From: Paralichthys olivaceus
Lineage: Eukaryota; Chordata; Actinopteri; Pleuronectiformes; Paralichthyidae
Reading direction: 5' to 3'
Length of the DNA: 64,000 nt
Assembly (NCBI RefSeq): GCF_024713975.1
Contig: NC_091100.1
Coordinates: 25,247,501-25,311,500, forward strand
The position numbers were made by a program, and so were the translations under genes. Shown here in pieces: positions 1 through 23,700 of this stretch (positions are counted from its first letter, which is position 1; every line of letters begins with the position of its first letter). The notes under the pieces were generated by a model. The model was not told where the DNA came from. It saw only the letters and a program-made list of their open reading frames with translations, and did not search any database.

Positions 1-591
1 TATATGACAGCTTACCTTTAGCTGTAATAATTCTAGCATGTGGAGAACATACAAAATTAAAACACTTAGCAGTCAGTCCATCATTTACACGGCCTTATCT
101 GCCCATGATGCATTTAGGAAAAGTGGTGAAGAAAATTGTCCTTATTCTGATCTTATTTGAAAAAAAAAAAAATCCCGTAAGTCCTTATTTTTCCAGTGCA
201 GATATAACAAAGCTTTGCACAATTAAGTGGCCATCTGACGACAGTGATCAAACTGAGGCTCTAAAGTCTAAATGTTAAAGCATAAATATTCATGTTGATC
301 CAGTGAAGTTTGTGTGAAGTATTCTACCTTTAAACAGTCAATATGACAAATAAGATAAGCTGGAAAGTAAGACCCAAGATGAGCCGTGTGTGTTTGAGTT
401 TTCTAACTTAAATTTGACAGGAAAAAAAAGCTTTTGGCTTTTCAGACACCTCTGAGTAAAACCACTTCAAAAAAAGCATATCAGAAAAAACCAAATCCTT
501 CAGCTCTGTGCCTCAATACCTGCTGTATTCAAGAGAAAACATGAATCTGACCAAAGTCTTGCGGCACAGGCTGACTCTGAACCTTTCCTCC
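1..591 (-). other. Probable 3' UTR and flank of the S6 kinase gene
   Basis: This is the sequence downstream, on the minus strand, of the S6 kinase stop codon at 592. It is A/T-rich with short A runs (for example near 161-172). I found no coding exon and no clear AATAAA signal on the minus strand, so the transcript end cannot be placed; it may lie beyond the left edge. Confidence 0.4.
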
Positions 592-9729
<9,138 letters not shown>

Positions 9730-10149
9730 CCTGAAACAGACACTGTACAGTCAAACAGTCTGCTGGGCTTCATTGAACCCAAGACTCATTAAAACTTTCA
9801 CCTCAGTGGGGAATGTAGTATCACCCTTGTACTTAAGACACAGGGTATTTTTGTCTTGTAAGCAGAAGCAGAAATTCCAGGAACACAGCAGCACGTGTCT
9901 GCTATCAGTAAAATAATCTGGAAGGCAAACTGCTGCTCACCCCTTCAATAAAGATTATATTCCATGTTTGTGATCACCACTGATGGCTTTACTGTGCATC
10001 AAGAAGATTGAGAGAGACTCTCAGAGGGACAACCGGAGTCCTACTGAGTTTTCTGCTGATCTATTGTAGCTGTTAATAAAACCGCCACGTTTACTAAACA
10101 GAGGGAGCAGCTGATGGTGTGCGTCAGTCAAAACACAAATAACCAGCTC

Positions 10150-10720
10150 TTTAAAAACATGACGCAGGCTTAACCTCCACCACCGGGTAGTTATTTAGTT
10201 AAACATGACACAGCTCCGCCTTGGACACACTGACACACTGATAATAACTTGAGAAACAATCGTTTGTTAACATGTGGTTTCGAGAGAAGCTGAGGTTTGC
10301 TCCACACTCTCGGAGTCAAACGCTGAGCTAGCAGAAGCTCTCACGTTAGCATGCTAGTCAGTCAGACGGCCACCAAAACATGTGAGTGACCATGTCAGCA
10401 GATTCCAAGGAGCCGACTGGCTCCGGCAGTTGATCTTCTAACTAACTAGGGTGTCACCTGTTCCTGAGAAAGCTCGGACTGGTTCAACTGGCTGACATCA
10501 TTAAATGTTAGTCACCAGCCCGATGACAGCGGCGGGATTGACAGGTAGCTACAAAACATGCTAATGCTAACTAGCGTTTCACCTGTTAACGCTCTCTCAT
10601 GCGGCGGAGCCTCGTCTCAATCTGTAGTCCGAGGGCTTAACTGAAGCGAAGCGACTTTTCATAGACCAGCAGCTCTAGTGAGCTCGTTACACATTAGTCA
10701 GATAACATAACTGCGTTGTT
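10150..10720 (-). promoter_or_regulatory. Probable S6K2 promoter and noncoding first exon
   Basis: The coding start at 9729 lies one base inside an acceptor-like junction (TGTTTCAG|GATGG), so the 5' UTR is probably split. Two good minus-strand donors of the form AACAG|GTGA end at 10583 and 10458, in a segment with more CpG than its surroundings. Either could close a noncoding first exon; the transcription start was not determined. Confidence 0.45.
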
Positions 10721-12132
10721 CAGGTTCCCTTCATACTCTGTGTACGGCATGACTGCTTCTTCTTCTTCTGCTGCTACGTCTTCTTCTTCTGTCAGGCTTT
10801 ACGGCAGCTGGCATCCACAGTGTCGCATTACTGCCCCCCTCAGTTTCCATTTATTTCAAACTCGTCTGTCCAGTCCTGTGTGTACAGTCTGTTCCAGTCC
10901 AGTCTTTCTTAAACATCTAAATAACAGCTTCCTCCCTGTTTAACAATCTCCAAGCTCTACTGTGCGTTGAACAATGTTCTCTATTGATCCTATTTTGATT
11001 CCTACTCTTGTAGATTTCCTGAAGTAAGGATGTGTTCCACACACTGGTCACAAATACCTGTTGCATGTTTTCCTATCCTATGAACCGACTGTTGAGATTA
11101 CTATGCCCACTTCTCAGCCTGCTTAATACTATTAGCACTTCTGTCTTGTGCCCCTTCTTCTTTACATGTTGAATCTATTCTGGATTGAATACAAATGTCT
11201 TCCTTTAGTTGTCCTGTCTCCATGTTATTGCCATTGAATTGCTTTCCTCCACCCTATGCTGCTGCTCTCTGATTTTGATAATTGTACATTGACCTCCACA
11301 GTTGCTTTCTTGACTGCTGCTTTTTACCAGTTTATCTCTGATACCCAAGTGTGCTGAATATGTGAATATGATCTTATATTTGAAAACAGGACCTTATAGA
11401 ATCTGCCTGTTGCAACCGTAGCAACCAATTGTGTTCTGGAGGCTTCTTACAACTTGTTTCAATAGTTTTGTTTTTATTTATTTTATTTTTTTAATAATTA
11501 AACCAAACAACAATTTTTTTTGGGACTGTAATAATGAATGAAAAATAAAAAAAACTCTTAATGAAAAATTAATGTCAACCACTGTGTTATAGTCTTTTGT
11601 TGGTGTGATAAATTTCTACCTAGCTAGCTGCCTGAATAAACAAATGAATGATGGCGACATCTTCCCTCTCTGCAATAATTCAAAGTGAAGCAGTTCAACA
11701 GGTCAAATTCACTGTATGCAACTAGAGGAGGGATCTGTGGATACACTGATGGTTGGAGAGGGGCCATGGTGAGTGGCTTTCAGTGATGGTATAGATGGAG
11801 AACGGACTTGGCTGTCAGTGACGGTGATGTCACGTCAAAGATGAAAACAGAGCTTAGTGACTGGCTGTCAGTGATGTGGGTATGAATTTGATTTGAACAC
11901 TTTAAATAAGATTTAAACCAGACAAAGGACTGTTCCTCAGACACCATTTTGTGGCTGTCTCTGAGGTTTGCACATGGACGATCAATAACAAGCGTTACAA
12001 TTATCCAACTGGTTAATGCATTAGAGACTATTATCTGGGCACTCTGTGTACACCGGCATGCACGTGCCTTCCTGTTTGCACCGTCAGGCACATGCCCAGT
12101 GTCACATGATGTATCTTTTCAGATGTGTAAGC
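10721..12132. other. Upstream spacer between S6K2 and the tRNA-Thr gene
   Basis: No exon or RNA gene seen. It holds a short imperfect TCT/TCG tract at about 10756-10795 and A/T-rich unique-looking DNA. Reading frames here are short and lack family resemblance. Confidence 0.5.
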
Positions 12133-12290
12133 ATCAGAATCAGTATCAGAATCAGCAGTACTTTATTAATCCCCGTAGGGAAATTCAAACGTTACAGAGC
12201 TCCTGAGAAAGAGGTGAAAGAGCAAAAGCAGGTATAAACATAGTAACATAAAAATCAAGTAAGATTAAAATGAAATAAAAGATATACATA
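12133..12290. repeat. Rex1/Babar-type LINE terminal fragment
   Basis: Begins with repeated AGAATCAG units followed by TACTTTATTAATCCCCGTAG and GGAAATTCAAA, the usual reverse-complement end of a fish Rex1/Babar-like retroelement, then an A-rich stretch. It is a short remnant without coding potential. Confidence 0.6.
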
Positions 12291-12735
12291 TGTAGAAATA
12301 AAAAACGGGTATGTATGGATATACATTTGTACATGAATGTAAGTTAAAGTATACACAGTATACATTATTAATCTTTATAATTTACAGTTGTCAAAAAAAA
12401 AGATTAATAATTAATTAATTAATATGGATACAGGGGACGATTCCAGCGTTGTTTCAACATTTTCTTACTTTCCTGCTCCTTGCGTTTTAATCACAGTCTA
12501 TGGTTTTAATGCACCCAATTCATATCTGCACCCCATTCTGCTGCCTAGCTAGATTAAAAGACACTTCACTTAAGTGTGATTTGATCAGTCAGTCACATGA
12601 TCTAGTTAAGCTGAATAATAAAACTTAATTCATCAGTGTCGTTAATGCTGAGCGAACCAATGAACTGCATCACCAGCTGCAGCCTCCAGGATCAACAGTG
12701 ATGATCTACATCTCAACCAAAAGAAAAAGTTGTGT

Positions 12736-12808
12736 AGGCCCCAGCGAGATTTGAACTCGCGACCCCTGGTTTACAAGACCAGTGCTCTAACCCCTGAGCT
12801 ATGGAGCC
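12736..12808 (-). tRNA. tRNA-Thr (anticodon TGT)
   Basis: Complete cloverleaf on the minus strand. Acceptor arm GGCTCCA (12808-12802) pairs with TGGGGCC (12743-12737), with one G-T pair. The A box reads TAGCTCAGGGGTTAGAGCA, the anticodon loop CTTGTAA contains TGT, and the B box is GAGTTCAAATCTC. There is no intron. A Pol III terminator-like T5 run on the minus strand lies at 12728-12724, just past the 3' end. It is probably functional, since arms and both promoter boxes are intact. Confidence 0.95.
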
Positions 12809-13369
12809 TGTGGTGCAATCAGCGTCGGCAAAACACCAATATAAAATCAAATTCATTACATTACCAACGTATGGTGATTTCCGTGATACGGGATGCGACT
12901 GCAGCGTTCTCCCCACATGACCACAACAACAACAATGTAGGTGGAGTGCGTGTGAATTGGAGCCTCTATAGCCACTATATTGAATTGAGATCTTTCACCC
13001 ACTGGGTGGCAGCATGCGTCCATCTTGGACAGAGGAGGCTGATCGCAAAGTGCTTCGAGGTGGATGAGGTTTGATTCCACATGAAAACACTTCCATCATG
13101 TAGAAGTGTGGTGTGACGGTGCTTGTGACTGGGTCAAACTCTGCGCATGCAGCAGAAGCGCGTGCCGCTGGATCAGCAGGGACCCTCGCATGAAATGTTT
13201 TGGGAGTCTGTCTTTCTATTGGCTGACGGGACTCGATTACCACGGGGGTTTCTGGGCGTGGTGCGGAGAAGGAGTCGGGGGGCCGCCGTCCACCATGTCC
13301 CCCCCCCCCCCTGTAGCCCCACATCAAGTGCTCCTGCTACCACATGAAGATGGACGCGAATGGATAGCG

Positions 13370-14430
13370 TTAGGACCAACATGGCGGAGTTTATTCCAAC
13401 TCGTCGCGGACACATCATTCACCTCCCGTAACTTCTCAGTGTGATTCTGGCCCCGCTCTGTCCGGATCACTTTTTATTCTAAAGAGAAATAAGTCATGTG
13501 CGTCCAGCTGGGGTGAAGGGGAGAGAAGGAAGCAGCCATGGTGGAGCCGAAAGAGTTGATCCATGAAGAGGTCTGAGACGGTCCTGGATTCTACTTTAGA
13601 GGAGAGAGGACCCGGACTTTCATTTTTAACAGGTGAGTGTCGGATCATTTCTGTGCAGAGGTGACAACGCACGGTTCAAGTATTTAAAAGGATGTGTCCA
13701 TAGACTAACTACCATGGAAACCAGTGCAACAACACTGACAACTAGTCCCAACACTGTAGTAAATCCTGACATGAAGCTGACACGGGAACAAACGCTTAAT
13801 AACAATAATAATAATAGTAATAATAATTTAATAACACGTTAAAGCGTCGCCATGGGCCCAGATGTGCAATGACCGGTTTGTTTGTAACACAAGCCTCCGG
13901 TGTTGTGCTCATGTTCCCGGGATCCAGACCAGTCGGACCGGTTCTGCTCCCTGGCTGGGAGTCGATTCAGTGGATCTGAGGTTGCGCTGTTGGAAGCCGC
14001 GACTTTCTCAACATTTCGTGTGCGCTGAACTACGAGATAAACACACATCGGAGCCGTCGAGGCTAATGTCCGGATTTCCACGCCGATAAACGAGCAGTTC
14101 CTGCTCCACAAGAAAGAAACAAGCCAAGTGTTTGGTGCTTATTTTCGCCGCAGCGAGGAGGTTTCTTCCACCGTGTCCGGACCAACACAGGCCGCCGCTG
14201 GAGACAGACGACTCGCCGGAGAAGCTAACAGTGTCTGGGGCGAGGAGCAGCGAAACACAACCTCCTCAAGCCGATTTATTTTCCATTTTGTTGGCGGCTG
14301 GGCTTCAGCTCGTACTACGGTGTTGTGAGACGGACCGTGGCCTCCCTGTTTCCTCGGCCGTGCGAGGAGCTCGACTCTCCGCAGAAGAATGTGCCGCTTT
14401 CCCCCGGAGTTAGCTCAGCCGCGGCTCCAT
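13370..14430 (+). promoter_or_regulatory. dtx4 promoter and alternative noncoding first exons
   Basis: CpG- and G/C-richer segment upstream of dtx4. A YY1-type motif AACATGGCGGA lies at 13378-13388. Two strong donors face the dtx4 acceptor at 14721/14722 (CCTCCAG|GGCC): AACAG|GTGAGT ending at 13632 and GCTCCAT|GTAAGA ending at 14430. Either or both could end first exons. Short upstream ORFs occur at 13381-13431 (16 codons) and 13538-13576 (12 codons, with a strong GCAGCCATGG start context). Transcription starts are inferred only. Confidence 0.55.
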
Positions 14431-14737
14431 GTAAGAAACCTGGCTTTGTTTTAGCTCCGGGGTGCAGCCGGCCTGTATTCAATAATCAAGAGGCTGAACG
14501 ATAGTCACACACAGAGGAAGGGCCACAATAAAACACACATATCACATAAAAGAGTGTTGTGTTCAAATGACACCTTGATCCTGGGTGTTTGGCCTCAGTC
14601 TGCAGCAGCCAGGCTCTGTTGTGGCACACAAACCCCCGCTCATCTCTCGGGGTCTCCGCGATGCTTCGAGCTAACTACGCGGTGTGTTTTGTGGTGTTTC
14701 ACCGTGTGTCTTCTCCTCCAGGGCCAACAGTAACAAC

Positions 14738-17700
14738 ATGCTTCTGGCCTCAGCCGTGGTGGTGTGGGAATGGCTCAACGAACACGGCCGGTGGCGGCCC
14801 TACAGCCCCGCCGTCTCCCACCAGATAGAGGCGGCCATACGGAGCAGCGACCCCCGCGGAGGGAGCGTGGTCCTCGGCCAGGTGGACAACCGGCTCTCGC
14901 CGTATATCATAGACCTCCAGTCCATGCACCAGTTCAGACAGGACACAGGTGAGACGGGGGAGGGTGAAGCTGGATGTGATGAAGGTTTGGAGGGGTGCTC
15001 TCCCTCTGGATGACATGTTTGCTTCTTATTCACGATGCAGGGCCACACAACTTCCATGGTGGTATAGAAGAGTGAAATGCTTTCATGGCAACTAAGTGTG
15101 TTGTGCTTCACTGAACAAGTCGTTTTTCAGTTTCTGTGTTGTTTTCTTGTGATCGCCTCTGTTTGGCTCCACCTCATATCAAAACATCAGGTGATTATTT
15201 GACATACAGCTCATCTGATCAAACCTTAACACATACTTTTGCATGGGTCTAACCTTACAGGGAAAGATGTAGACTGCAGTGTACCATGCTTGGTTGTTGG
15301 TACATTGAGAGAGTAACATCAGGGGGACAGGGGATCCGTTTTGACAGAAGCAGCAAAACACATTACATGTTTTCTTTGCTTATTCAGTGACTTTTTATGT
15401 GGCAACCGTGCTGTTATCAGCAAAATCAGTGGGGTGATTAGCATAAACTGATTTGTTAACCACCACATCCTCTGTGGCTTCTACCAATTCAACTTGAGCT
15501 GCATCAACATTCATAACAGAAACGTTTTACTTGGCTGGTTTAGTGTTGGTCCATGTCTGTTTACCTGTGTTAGTGGGTTCCAGGTCCGTTGTAATTGTCA
15601 GTGATGTTTTAGATGAAGAAAGTATCTTGCATGATGCAACAGCTTTTCAATGGTTTAGACGTCTGTGTGGATATTCTGTCAGAGGGTGGGTGGATTGGGT
15701 TGAGAGCCAGCAGCATGATGATGTGAGGCAGCTGCAAATGACCATTGCACCACTGAGCCCCACTTAGCAGCATTCTTTAGCACTTATCCACAGGCACTAC
15801 ACACATGCATGCACACAGGCGCATAGCAGCTGCACAACGGTCATATGAAGTAAAGAAACAGAGACCTTGATGCTGTGGATAGAATATTTCAGGCCCAATG
15901 AACAGGGAGTTCACTTGAGTTGTCCTTCCTCTGTCACTAAGCTAACAATCTCCCCCACTCTCTGCCTGGGGTCTTTCATCCCTTTGCCACTGTTCCTCTC
16001 TCTTGTAGAAATGTTTCAGCAAAAGTCGAAAGTCTCAATGATCTTTTAGTTTTGGCTTCAACGGGAGAGATAGAAAGATTTGAGTGTATGTTGTGGTGGT
16101 GTCGCAGGAAGAATGAGATAATTGGGGAGTCTTCTGTATTCCGTCCATCTCCCTCCCCGTCTTTCACTCCTCCACCATTGTTGGATTTCGTTGAACAGAT
16201 GTGAGTTACTCCATTGTGGCTGTGAGACACACACACACACACACACACACACACAAGAGGGGAAAGTTTAAGGGTTCTGGGAGCAGAACAGCCCCCAGAG
16301 GCAGAGGGGGGGGTTATTAGGTTTTGTCAAGTTCACATCAGTTGAAGATGAAGGGAAGAATGAAAGACAAAAACTGAAAAAGAGAACAATCACAGATAAA
16401 GTTGTGAACTGGTGGTTATTTCCTACCGGGAAAGTACCTGCAAATGCCATGGCCTGATGCTCAAGTGTCTTTTTCTTCTATTTTTCTATTCTATTCCTCT
16501 ATTTCTATGCTTCCATTTGACAAGCGTCTTTGAATTTGCAATTAGTTGTCAACATAGCAGGGTACTCATCTTTTAATCCAGCACTGATAAAACAACATGC
16601 ATAACAAATACTACTCAACATTTATGTGATCACTGCTGAGTTTGATTCGAGGGAGAAAGCCATGCATGACTACTAAATGGCATGACTACTAATAGTTTGA
16701 GCAGGTTGTTTTGGCTGAAAACAAACTGTGTCATCATCATCACTACCGTCTGACATCAGACACCTCACAGCACACAGACTGGTGTGATAAAGTAAAGTTT
16801 ACTTGTGCCGGGAACTCTCACAAATTCAAACACATAGTAAACACAGCCAAATATGTCAAATATGTTTGTTGTTATAGTGTTATAGTGTTGAAAAAACATG
16901 TGATCTCCGCAACCGAATCTATACATTATTGCTTCTGCATCCTGCACCACCCCTCACCTGAATCGTGGGGAGTATTTGTTGCTTTTATAAATGCGTCTGA
17001 CCGGAGAACCTCCCGCTGCATTGTTCATTTGTGAAAGGAAACCTCGAGAGAAAATATGTCATGCTTGAAAACAGCTTTGGACGGTAACTTCCAAGAGAAG
17101 GGTGTGATATTTGAAATGAAACAAGCTTACAAAAATGCATTGTTTGACATTTTTGTAAAAGTGGTGAAACTTATTTTATGTTTCTTTAAAGCTGAAACTT
17201 GAAATGAAAACGACTTGTCATCGCTTTTTTTGAAGGGCGTTGTGCAAAGTCTGAAGGAATCTTTTTTATCCTGCTCTACAGCACATACTCCTCTCAATCC
17301 AGCTGGTCCTGCTGAAGGAGACACATTCCCAGACCCCCACAATGCCCTGGGGCATCAGGGTCATCGTAGAGGGGGGTAGGGTTTGGATGGGGGACTCCCT
17401 AGAGACGAAGGGGAGGAGGTGGATTGTGCTGACAAGAGAGGGGGAGGCGGTGGAGCCAAACATTTACCATGACTGTGTTTACTTTCTCAACAAAACCAGG
17501 TTACAGGGACAAACCAGGTTATGACTTTAAATCACAGAACAAGTTTAGTGTCAGTCCTGGTCGATCCAGAAGGAGTGCTTCCTCACTCACAACCTAGATG
17601 GGTCAAAGCCTGTCCTCCTGTGCATGTTGATGTAACAGCAGGGGAGCAACCAGTGCTCTGGTCAGGACTAGCTTCTCTCTCATCAGCAGAGTAGCTGCTA

Positions 17701-20700
17701 GCATCCTTACCACTGACTATCCCTAAAGAAAACTCTGATTTGATCAGTTTCATTATCTTTTCTTTGGTTCTTTGGTTCCTGATTTAAATGATTGATATAA
17801 ATTGATATTTTGCACTGTTAAGAGGCAGCAGAACAGCTGGAAATATGTCTGAGATACCACGCTGCATTCTAATTATAAAGCCATAGCCAACGTAGTGTCA
17901 TTGCTGCTCCGGAGGCTCTCACTAAGACATTTGCATTCAGAGAATATTACGAGGTTCTCCGGAGTTCAGTGCGTGTCTTAAAGCAGCTGAATCACAGTAT
18001 TCACTCTCTGGAGCTCTGATCTGTTTTTATCTGAACCAGAGCATAGCGAACACGTAGCGAAATATCTGTGAGTTGTTTGATTTTTTTTTTTTTTAAATCA
18101 CTCAGTGACCTCTTTTACACTACACATTGTGAATTGAGTTTGTTTCAGCCAAATACATGAAGACAAGGTTTCTGTGTGGCTCTTGTATTTATATTAATAT
18201 TTAACATAAAAGAACTTTGATATATCTTGTTAATTAATCAAATAGTTTTTGGAGAGAAGTGTATTTAAGGAAAGCATCTAGAAAAGATAACAATGTACAT
18301 GGATTTGACTGGTATTTTGTTTTTAAAAAGTGGCTCCTTTTTTCTCAGTTGACCTTATGGACCTCGTGGGTCGGTCCCTTTTTTCCGTTTGTCCGGAAGC
18401 CTTGTTTTACTTCCTCTGGTCCATCTGATCTATCCCCCTCTATCTCTTTCTCTGTGTCTTTGCCTTTCTCTCTGTCACACTCTGAAGCTGAAAATTGACT
18501 CTGAGCCCAAAACTCAGGGGACTGGACTCTTTCAGGGTGAGACAAAGGAGGAAAGAGAACTGAAACAAGTAGGCGGCATGACAGAGTCGGAGGTGACGGG
18601 GCATGATAGTGTGGAGAGGGCAACAGAAAGTCGAACAGTGAAGAAGAACATGATGTTAAGGCACATGCATGAGAAGTTTGGAAAGTTGTCATAATTGAAA
18701 TATGAATTACTGTCATTATCTAATCAACATTTATTCCACAAATACACTGAAATCACACCGTTCCTTGACAAGTAGAACTAACCTAGCTTTAAGTTAGCTT
18801 ACAGGGTCCTGTTTTGTATGTGGACACGTCATAAATCACCAGGAAACAGTGGGAAGGAAATCCAGTGGAAGGAAGATGAAAGAGATGAAGAGGTCACACC
18901 GCAGCCTTTTCTCTCTGAGTTGTTGTGAAACTCCGCGTGTCGAGTTACTGTTACTGTGAGGCCTCTGGGGGGACATCACTTACTGCCTGCTCCACAACAC
19001 ACACACAGAGACACATACACTATAGCAGTAGATGTACAGCACATGAAAGCATCTCACTGGATGAGCAAAGATTCCCTCAGAGTTTCTTAGCTCAGCATTC
19101 TTCACTTGAAACACCCAAGGTCAACCACCTATATCTTTTGCCTGAGCATTAGCTGTAACTTCACACTTGAACTGACTTTTCTACAATAACCCACGATGCA
19201 CAAATTAACTACACACATTTAATTATATCATTCTTTGAAGCTTTTAGACAAAACATTATTTGGGTTGGAACCTTAAAAAGTTCTTGGCTACAGCAAAAAA
19301 AATCAGGTTTTCAATAGTGCACCATGATTCCATCTGTGGCTGTGTCATATTCTACTGGTTGGAACGAGAAGATGAGGAAGGCAACAATCAAAAAGGCATG
19401 TGTGAAATAAACAGGGCACAAAAAAGAGAGACTGCAGCTTTCATTGTGCAACTCCCTTATTTAATGAGGGGTCCTTAATTACACATTTTCTGCTCAACAG
19501 CAGAACCAGTTCAAGAACCCAAGCTGGTGTTAAGGAGGTAAAAGAGAGAGAGAGAGAGAGAGGCAAACCTATTCTGTGATATGCTAGCTTAACCTTGCAG
19601 TGTTTGCACTGCACGCCATTACTGTTTTTTGACGGAGACTTTTTGGATGATGGAATTTTTGACCATCCTCACACATTACATTTGTACACCATTAGGAGAA
19701 TAGAGCCTCTCTCATTCCACACATACTCCGTTCCCTCCCAGGAGTACCCAAGGTCAGGTTATAGATAAAGGGCCAACTAGCTGTACATTGTGGTGTCTAC
19801 ATTTGAGGACTTTCTTACCCAATTCAGATGGCCCAACAGAGAGGCACCAACTCCAACTATTGTGTGTATATCACCAGTGATAAGAAGTAAGGACACAGTG
19901 TGGTTTAGGAATGCATACTTAAGGCTAAACTATCCAATAGGAGAGAAGAAGGAATAAAGTGACAGCAATTCTAGCCTTTCATTAATGTGCTGTTAGAATG
20001 GGTGATGTAAGTAGAGAGAGATATACTGGGATGCTGTAGGAGACATCTTCAGACTTGAGGGTGACAGTGTCTCATGTTACTCTGTTAGCGTTTGTATATT
20101 GTTTCACCTTCTGGTCTCCTTGATGCATCAATTCTACATTCAAATCTTCTGCATAAGACATCAGCTGCTGCCTGAGTTCTCCTTTCACCAGCTTCCAGTA
20201 AACTTCCATAACAAGTTGCACACATAATGCTCAGTAGCACATGCAAATTCAAAGACCATGGCTTTGTGTAGCATACAATCTTCCAGTGCGACACACATTT
20301 TAACAATGCCTGTTAATAACACACTCTTCATTTGTTGTAGAATAGGAGCATTTTACTACCTGAAAGCGCACTTAACATGAATTCATTAATCATTATTATG
20401 ATATAATTTGATTTTAACTAAACAAAAGTCTGAAATACTTGACGCATTCCTCTCCCATCCGACCATGAGCCATTTTTAACACACACACACACACACACAC
20501 AGAGGATTGCCTGTTACTGATGACTTTCATGTGATAGGGTTTAGAGGGTCTAACAGGCTAGCAGATCTCAAATTTGAATGTGTTTTTGGGTAGACATACA
20601 GACCGATTGATCTAATCTGGCTTGTAAATAATTTTCAGTCTATACTGAAGTAACATCAGCAATTGCCTGGAGCAGTGATTCACTTTCTGATTGTACTCAC

Positions 20701-23700
20701 TAAATTTCATGTTGTTCAGTTTACTTGTCATGACGAGTACAACCCCATGAAAACCATTGTAAAACAGTATTCTGTGGCTGTGAAAGCAGCTTTTTAAAGT
20801 AAAGCAAAATAACCCAGATGACTCAGGAATTCAGAAAATTGCCAGCATGTGTTGCAAAGTAGACTGTGGTGTATGAAAGGAGTTTTTAATGGGCCTGTGG
20901 CCTTTTAAGTGATGTTTATAATTTTGACCATTCAGTTTGTTTTTCAATGTGTCTGATGTGACTTAAACCCACATCTTCATTGTATTTTTCTTATTGTTGT
21001 TTTTATGTTCATTTACAAAGGATGTTGCTAGGTAGCCAGGTAGCAAAATGATGTACCCATCGGGGGTATAACTTTTAATTGAAATTCAAAATGTTATTAG
21101 AGTGTGCTCAACAGGAATTGGTTCAAAGCCCTAACAAAATTTGATTGGTACATTTTTTTAAATTTTAAGGTGAATGTTAGATGTATTCGTTTTAACCTGG
21201 GTTTAGAAATGCATCAATTTTTACACATCTTTTTTTTTTAATGTGGTCCTAATTGATGGATAGAATATCCAGTTGGAGGGCTTTTATTCATAAAAGAGAG
21301 GAAAGCAAGAAGAGACAAAGATGTATAAATGTACTGATGTGGTGAGAGACAAAATGACAGAAAAGAGAGAGTGACAGCATCCGACAACAGCTGGGCGTGA
21401 AACTGCTTCAGTGGAGACTGTTTCAGTTTTTTCTGTTATTTTAACATTACTTTTATTTACATATGTGGCACTGCAGTAACACCGAACCCTTTGGGAAATT
21501 CACACACCACAGCTGCTAATTAAAACTCAGTGAGGAAATAAACTGTTAGCATCTATTGATTTTATCTCAGAGTGAGTCTCAGAATGAATTTGGTTGAGGT
21601 CTGTAAAGTGAGCTGGTGGAAGAAGTGAGGTCTGTGGGCTTACAACAGGTGAAGAGTGCATAGATCTTCAGGAGGCTAGGGCAGGTTCATAATTTCTAAC
21701 CACATGCTGACGTTGAGAAAGTAACATTGAAATTTAATACACTGCAGAGAGAGTGTCCAGAATTGGCAGAACAAAGAGGAAGAGGAAGTGCAAACTTGTC
21801 TCAAACGCTGAATTTCACAGAGTCATTGATCTTGATCTGGATTTCACGAGAGTAGCTTAAAGGCCATCCTGCCATGCATGAAACAGCAGCCGAACCTTAA
21901 ATGTGCTCGCCTGCTGGTCAGTCGGCCGCCATGTGTGGGTATGTGTGTGTTTCTGAGTGCAGGGAGGGGTCAGTGGCAGAGAGAACAATAAAGACCAGAT
22001 GGCCTGTCTCTCTCTCCACCTGCCCCAGGCCTCTTTGTCCTCTCTCACACACTTCACACACTTTAATTTCCATGACTGCTCCCTGTATTTCCCATGTTTC
22101 CTATGCTTTTAGGTCTTTTCCAAACGTTGTGTCAATTATTTCATCTTTCAGATACTCCTCAATTCTTTTACCTCAAGTGTGGAGTTTCTTGGTTACATTT
22201 CAGAGCTTACAACTATGGTAGATGAAGAATACATTATGGTTTCAGTTTAAAACCTCTGCATGCACATGCAAAGCTTGTGTCTGACCAATGCACAGAACCA
22301 CACCCAGACACATTGCATTTGATTCCAACCGATACCATGTGAAAACAATGGCAGCATGTTGTGAGAGAGATAACACAGAAGGGGTGTGGTACTGTGAGAA
22401 TGAAGCAGGATTAAGGCCGTTGCCATATTTCTGGTTGCTGTGTACAACAAATAGAGGCTGCACTGTATGTACTGTATGGATGCACCTGTTCAACTTCTTC
22501 TCTCCCAATACCAAAAGCACTCAGACCTACAGCTGTAATTCTCAGGCCACTTACACCTAGCGCATCTCAAACTCTGCACCTTATCGGCTTCGCACTTGCC
22601 ATGTGTATTGCTAAGGGCCCAGGGAAGCACAGTGTCTAATTAGGTTTGATTTGAACACGTGATATGGTTGATATTAATAAAATGTAAAGAAACAGATGAC
22701 CAGCTGTGTTGCAGCGATGGTGCAGCTTCAGGCTCTTACAGCAATACAAAAGCAATACTATCAGTGCACTAGTTTATATAAACTAGTATACACAATGACA
22801 GAAACACACAGAAACACACACTCACAAACAAACAGATTCTCTTGAGGTTATAACATTGCTGCCCACATATCAATTCATCTACTGCACTACACTGTATGTT
22901 CTGTATGGATGCACCCATTCAACCTTTTCTCTTCCAATACCAAATGTTTTATCTCAGTTCATGCTATTTATATTGATCACCAATCCAATGCCAGAGACCT
23001 GTTTATCAGCTTTAAATCTGTGTAACACACTAACTGCCAGACCCAAACCAGGTTATTTTTCTTTTACGGTAACATGAGGAGAGGCAGAGCCCCATGACTT
23101 GAATGTGACTAATGTGAAACATAGTTCTAAAACACACAGAGCCAATAAAATGGTCCAAGATCTGATTTGACCCAGTTTACTATCAGTACTTTAAATGACA
23201 GTATTCTTTTTCCTGAGTTGTGTTGATGTATTAGTGAGTGAGTGTGTAAATGTGCGGGCATGTGCACTCTGCCTTTACCTCCTGCTGGCATTACATGCCA
23301 ACTGGTTTTAGCTTTCAGTGACAAAAGGACAAGAAGCATGGCTGCTAAGGCAAGTATTTGCCAGAATGAGGTCTTGCACTCACAGAGGAACATGAACTTG
23401 ATCCCAACATATTTAGTTTAGTATGAGTCCAGCTGTAATGACTTTTTCATCACTTGTGTCCCCACAAACTAGTCACACAGAATTGAACATATTTCTTGGA
23501 AAGCACAACGTTCTGTATCAGAGTGTCACTGCTGTGCAGGGATGCACATGTGAAACTGTAGTGGGTTCAATTTAAGTTTGTATTAGTTCAATAGCAACAA
23601 TGAATAATAATGAGAATATGTTTATGTAAAATACTCCCAATAATGTGCTAAGTCAGTAGTGACTAACTCAGCCTCAGTGTTCACAACCCAAGTTATTATA

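Noticed and set aside
5..30. Minus-strand donor-like CTAAAG|GTAAGC near the left edge, suggesting another exon
   Set aside because: The enclosing segment gives only a few codons after an acceptor-like TTACAG and has no coding resemblance; more likely 3' UTR or chance.
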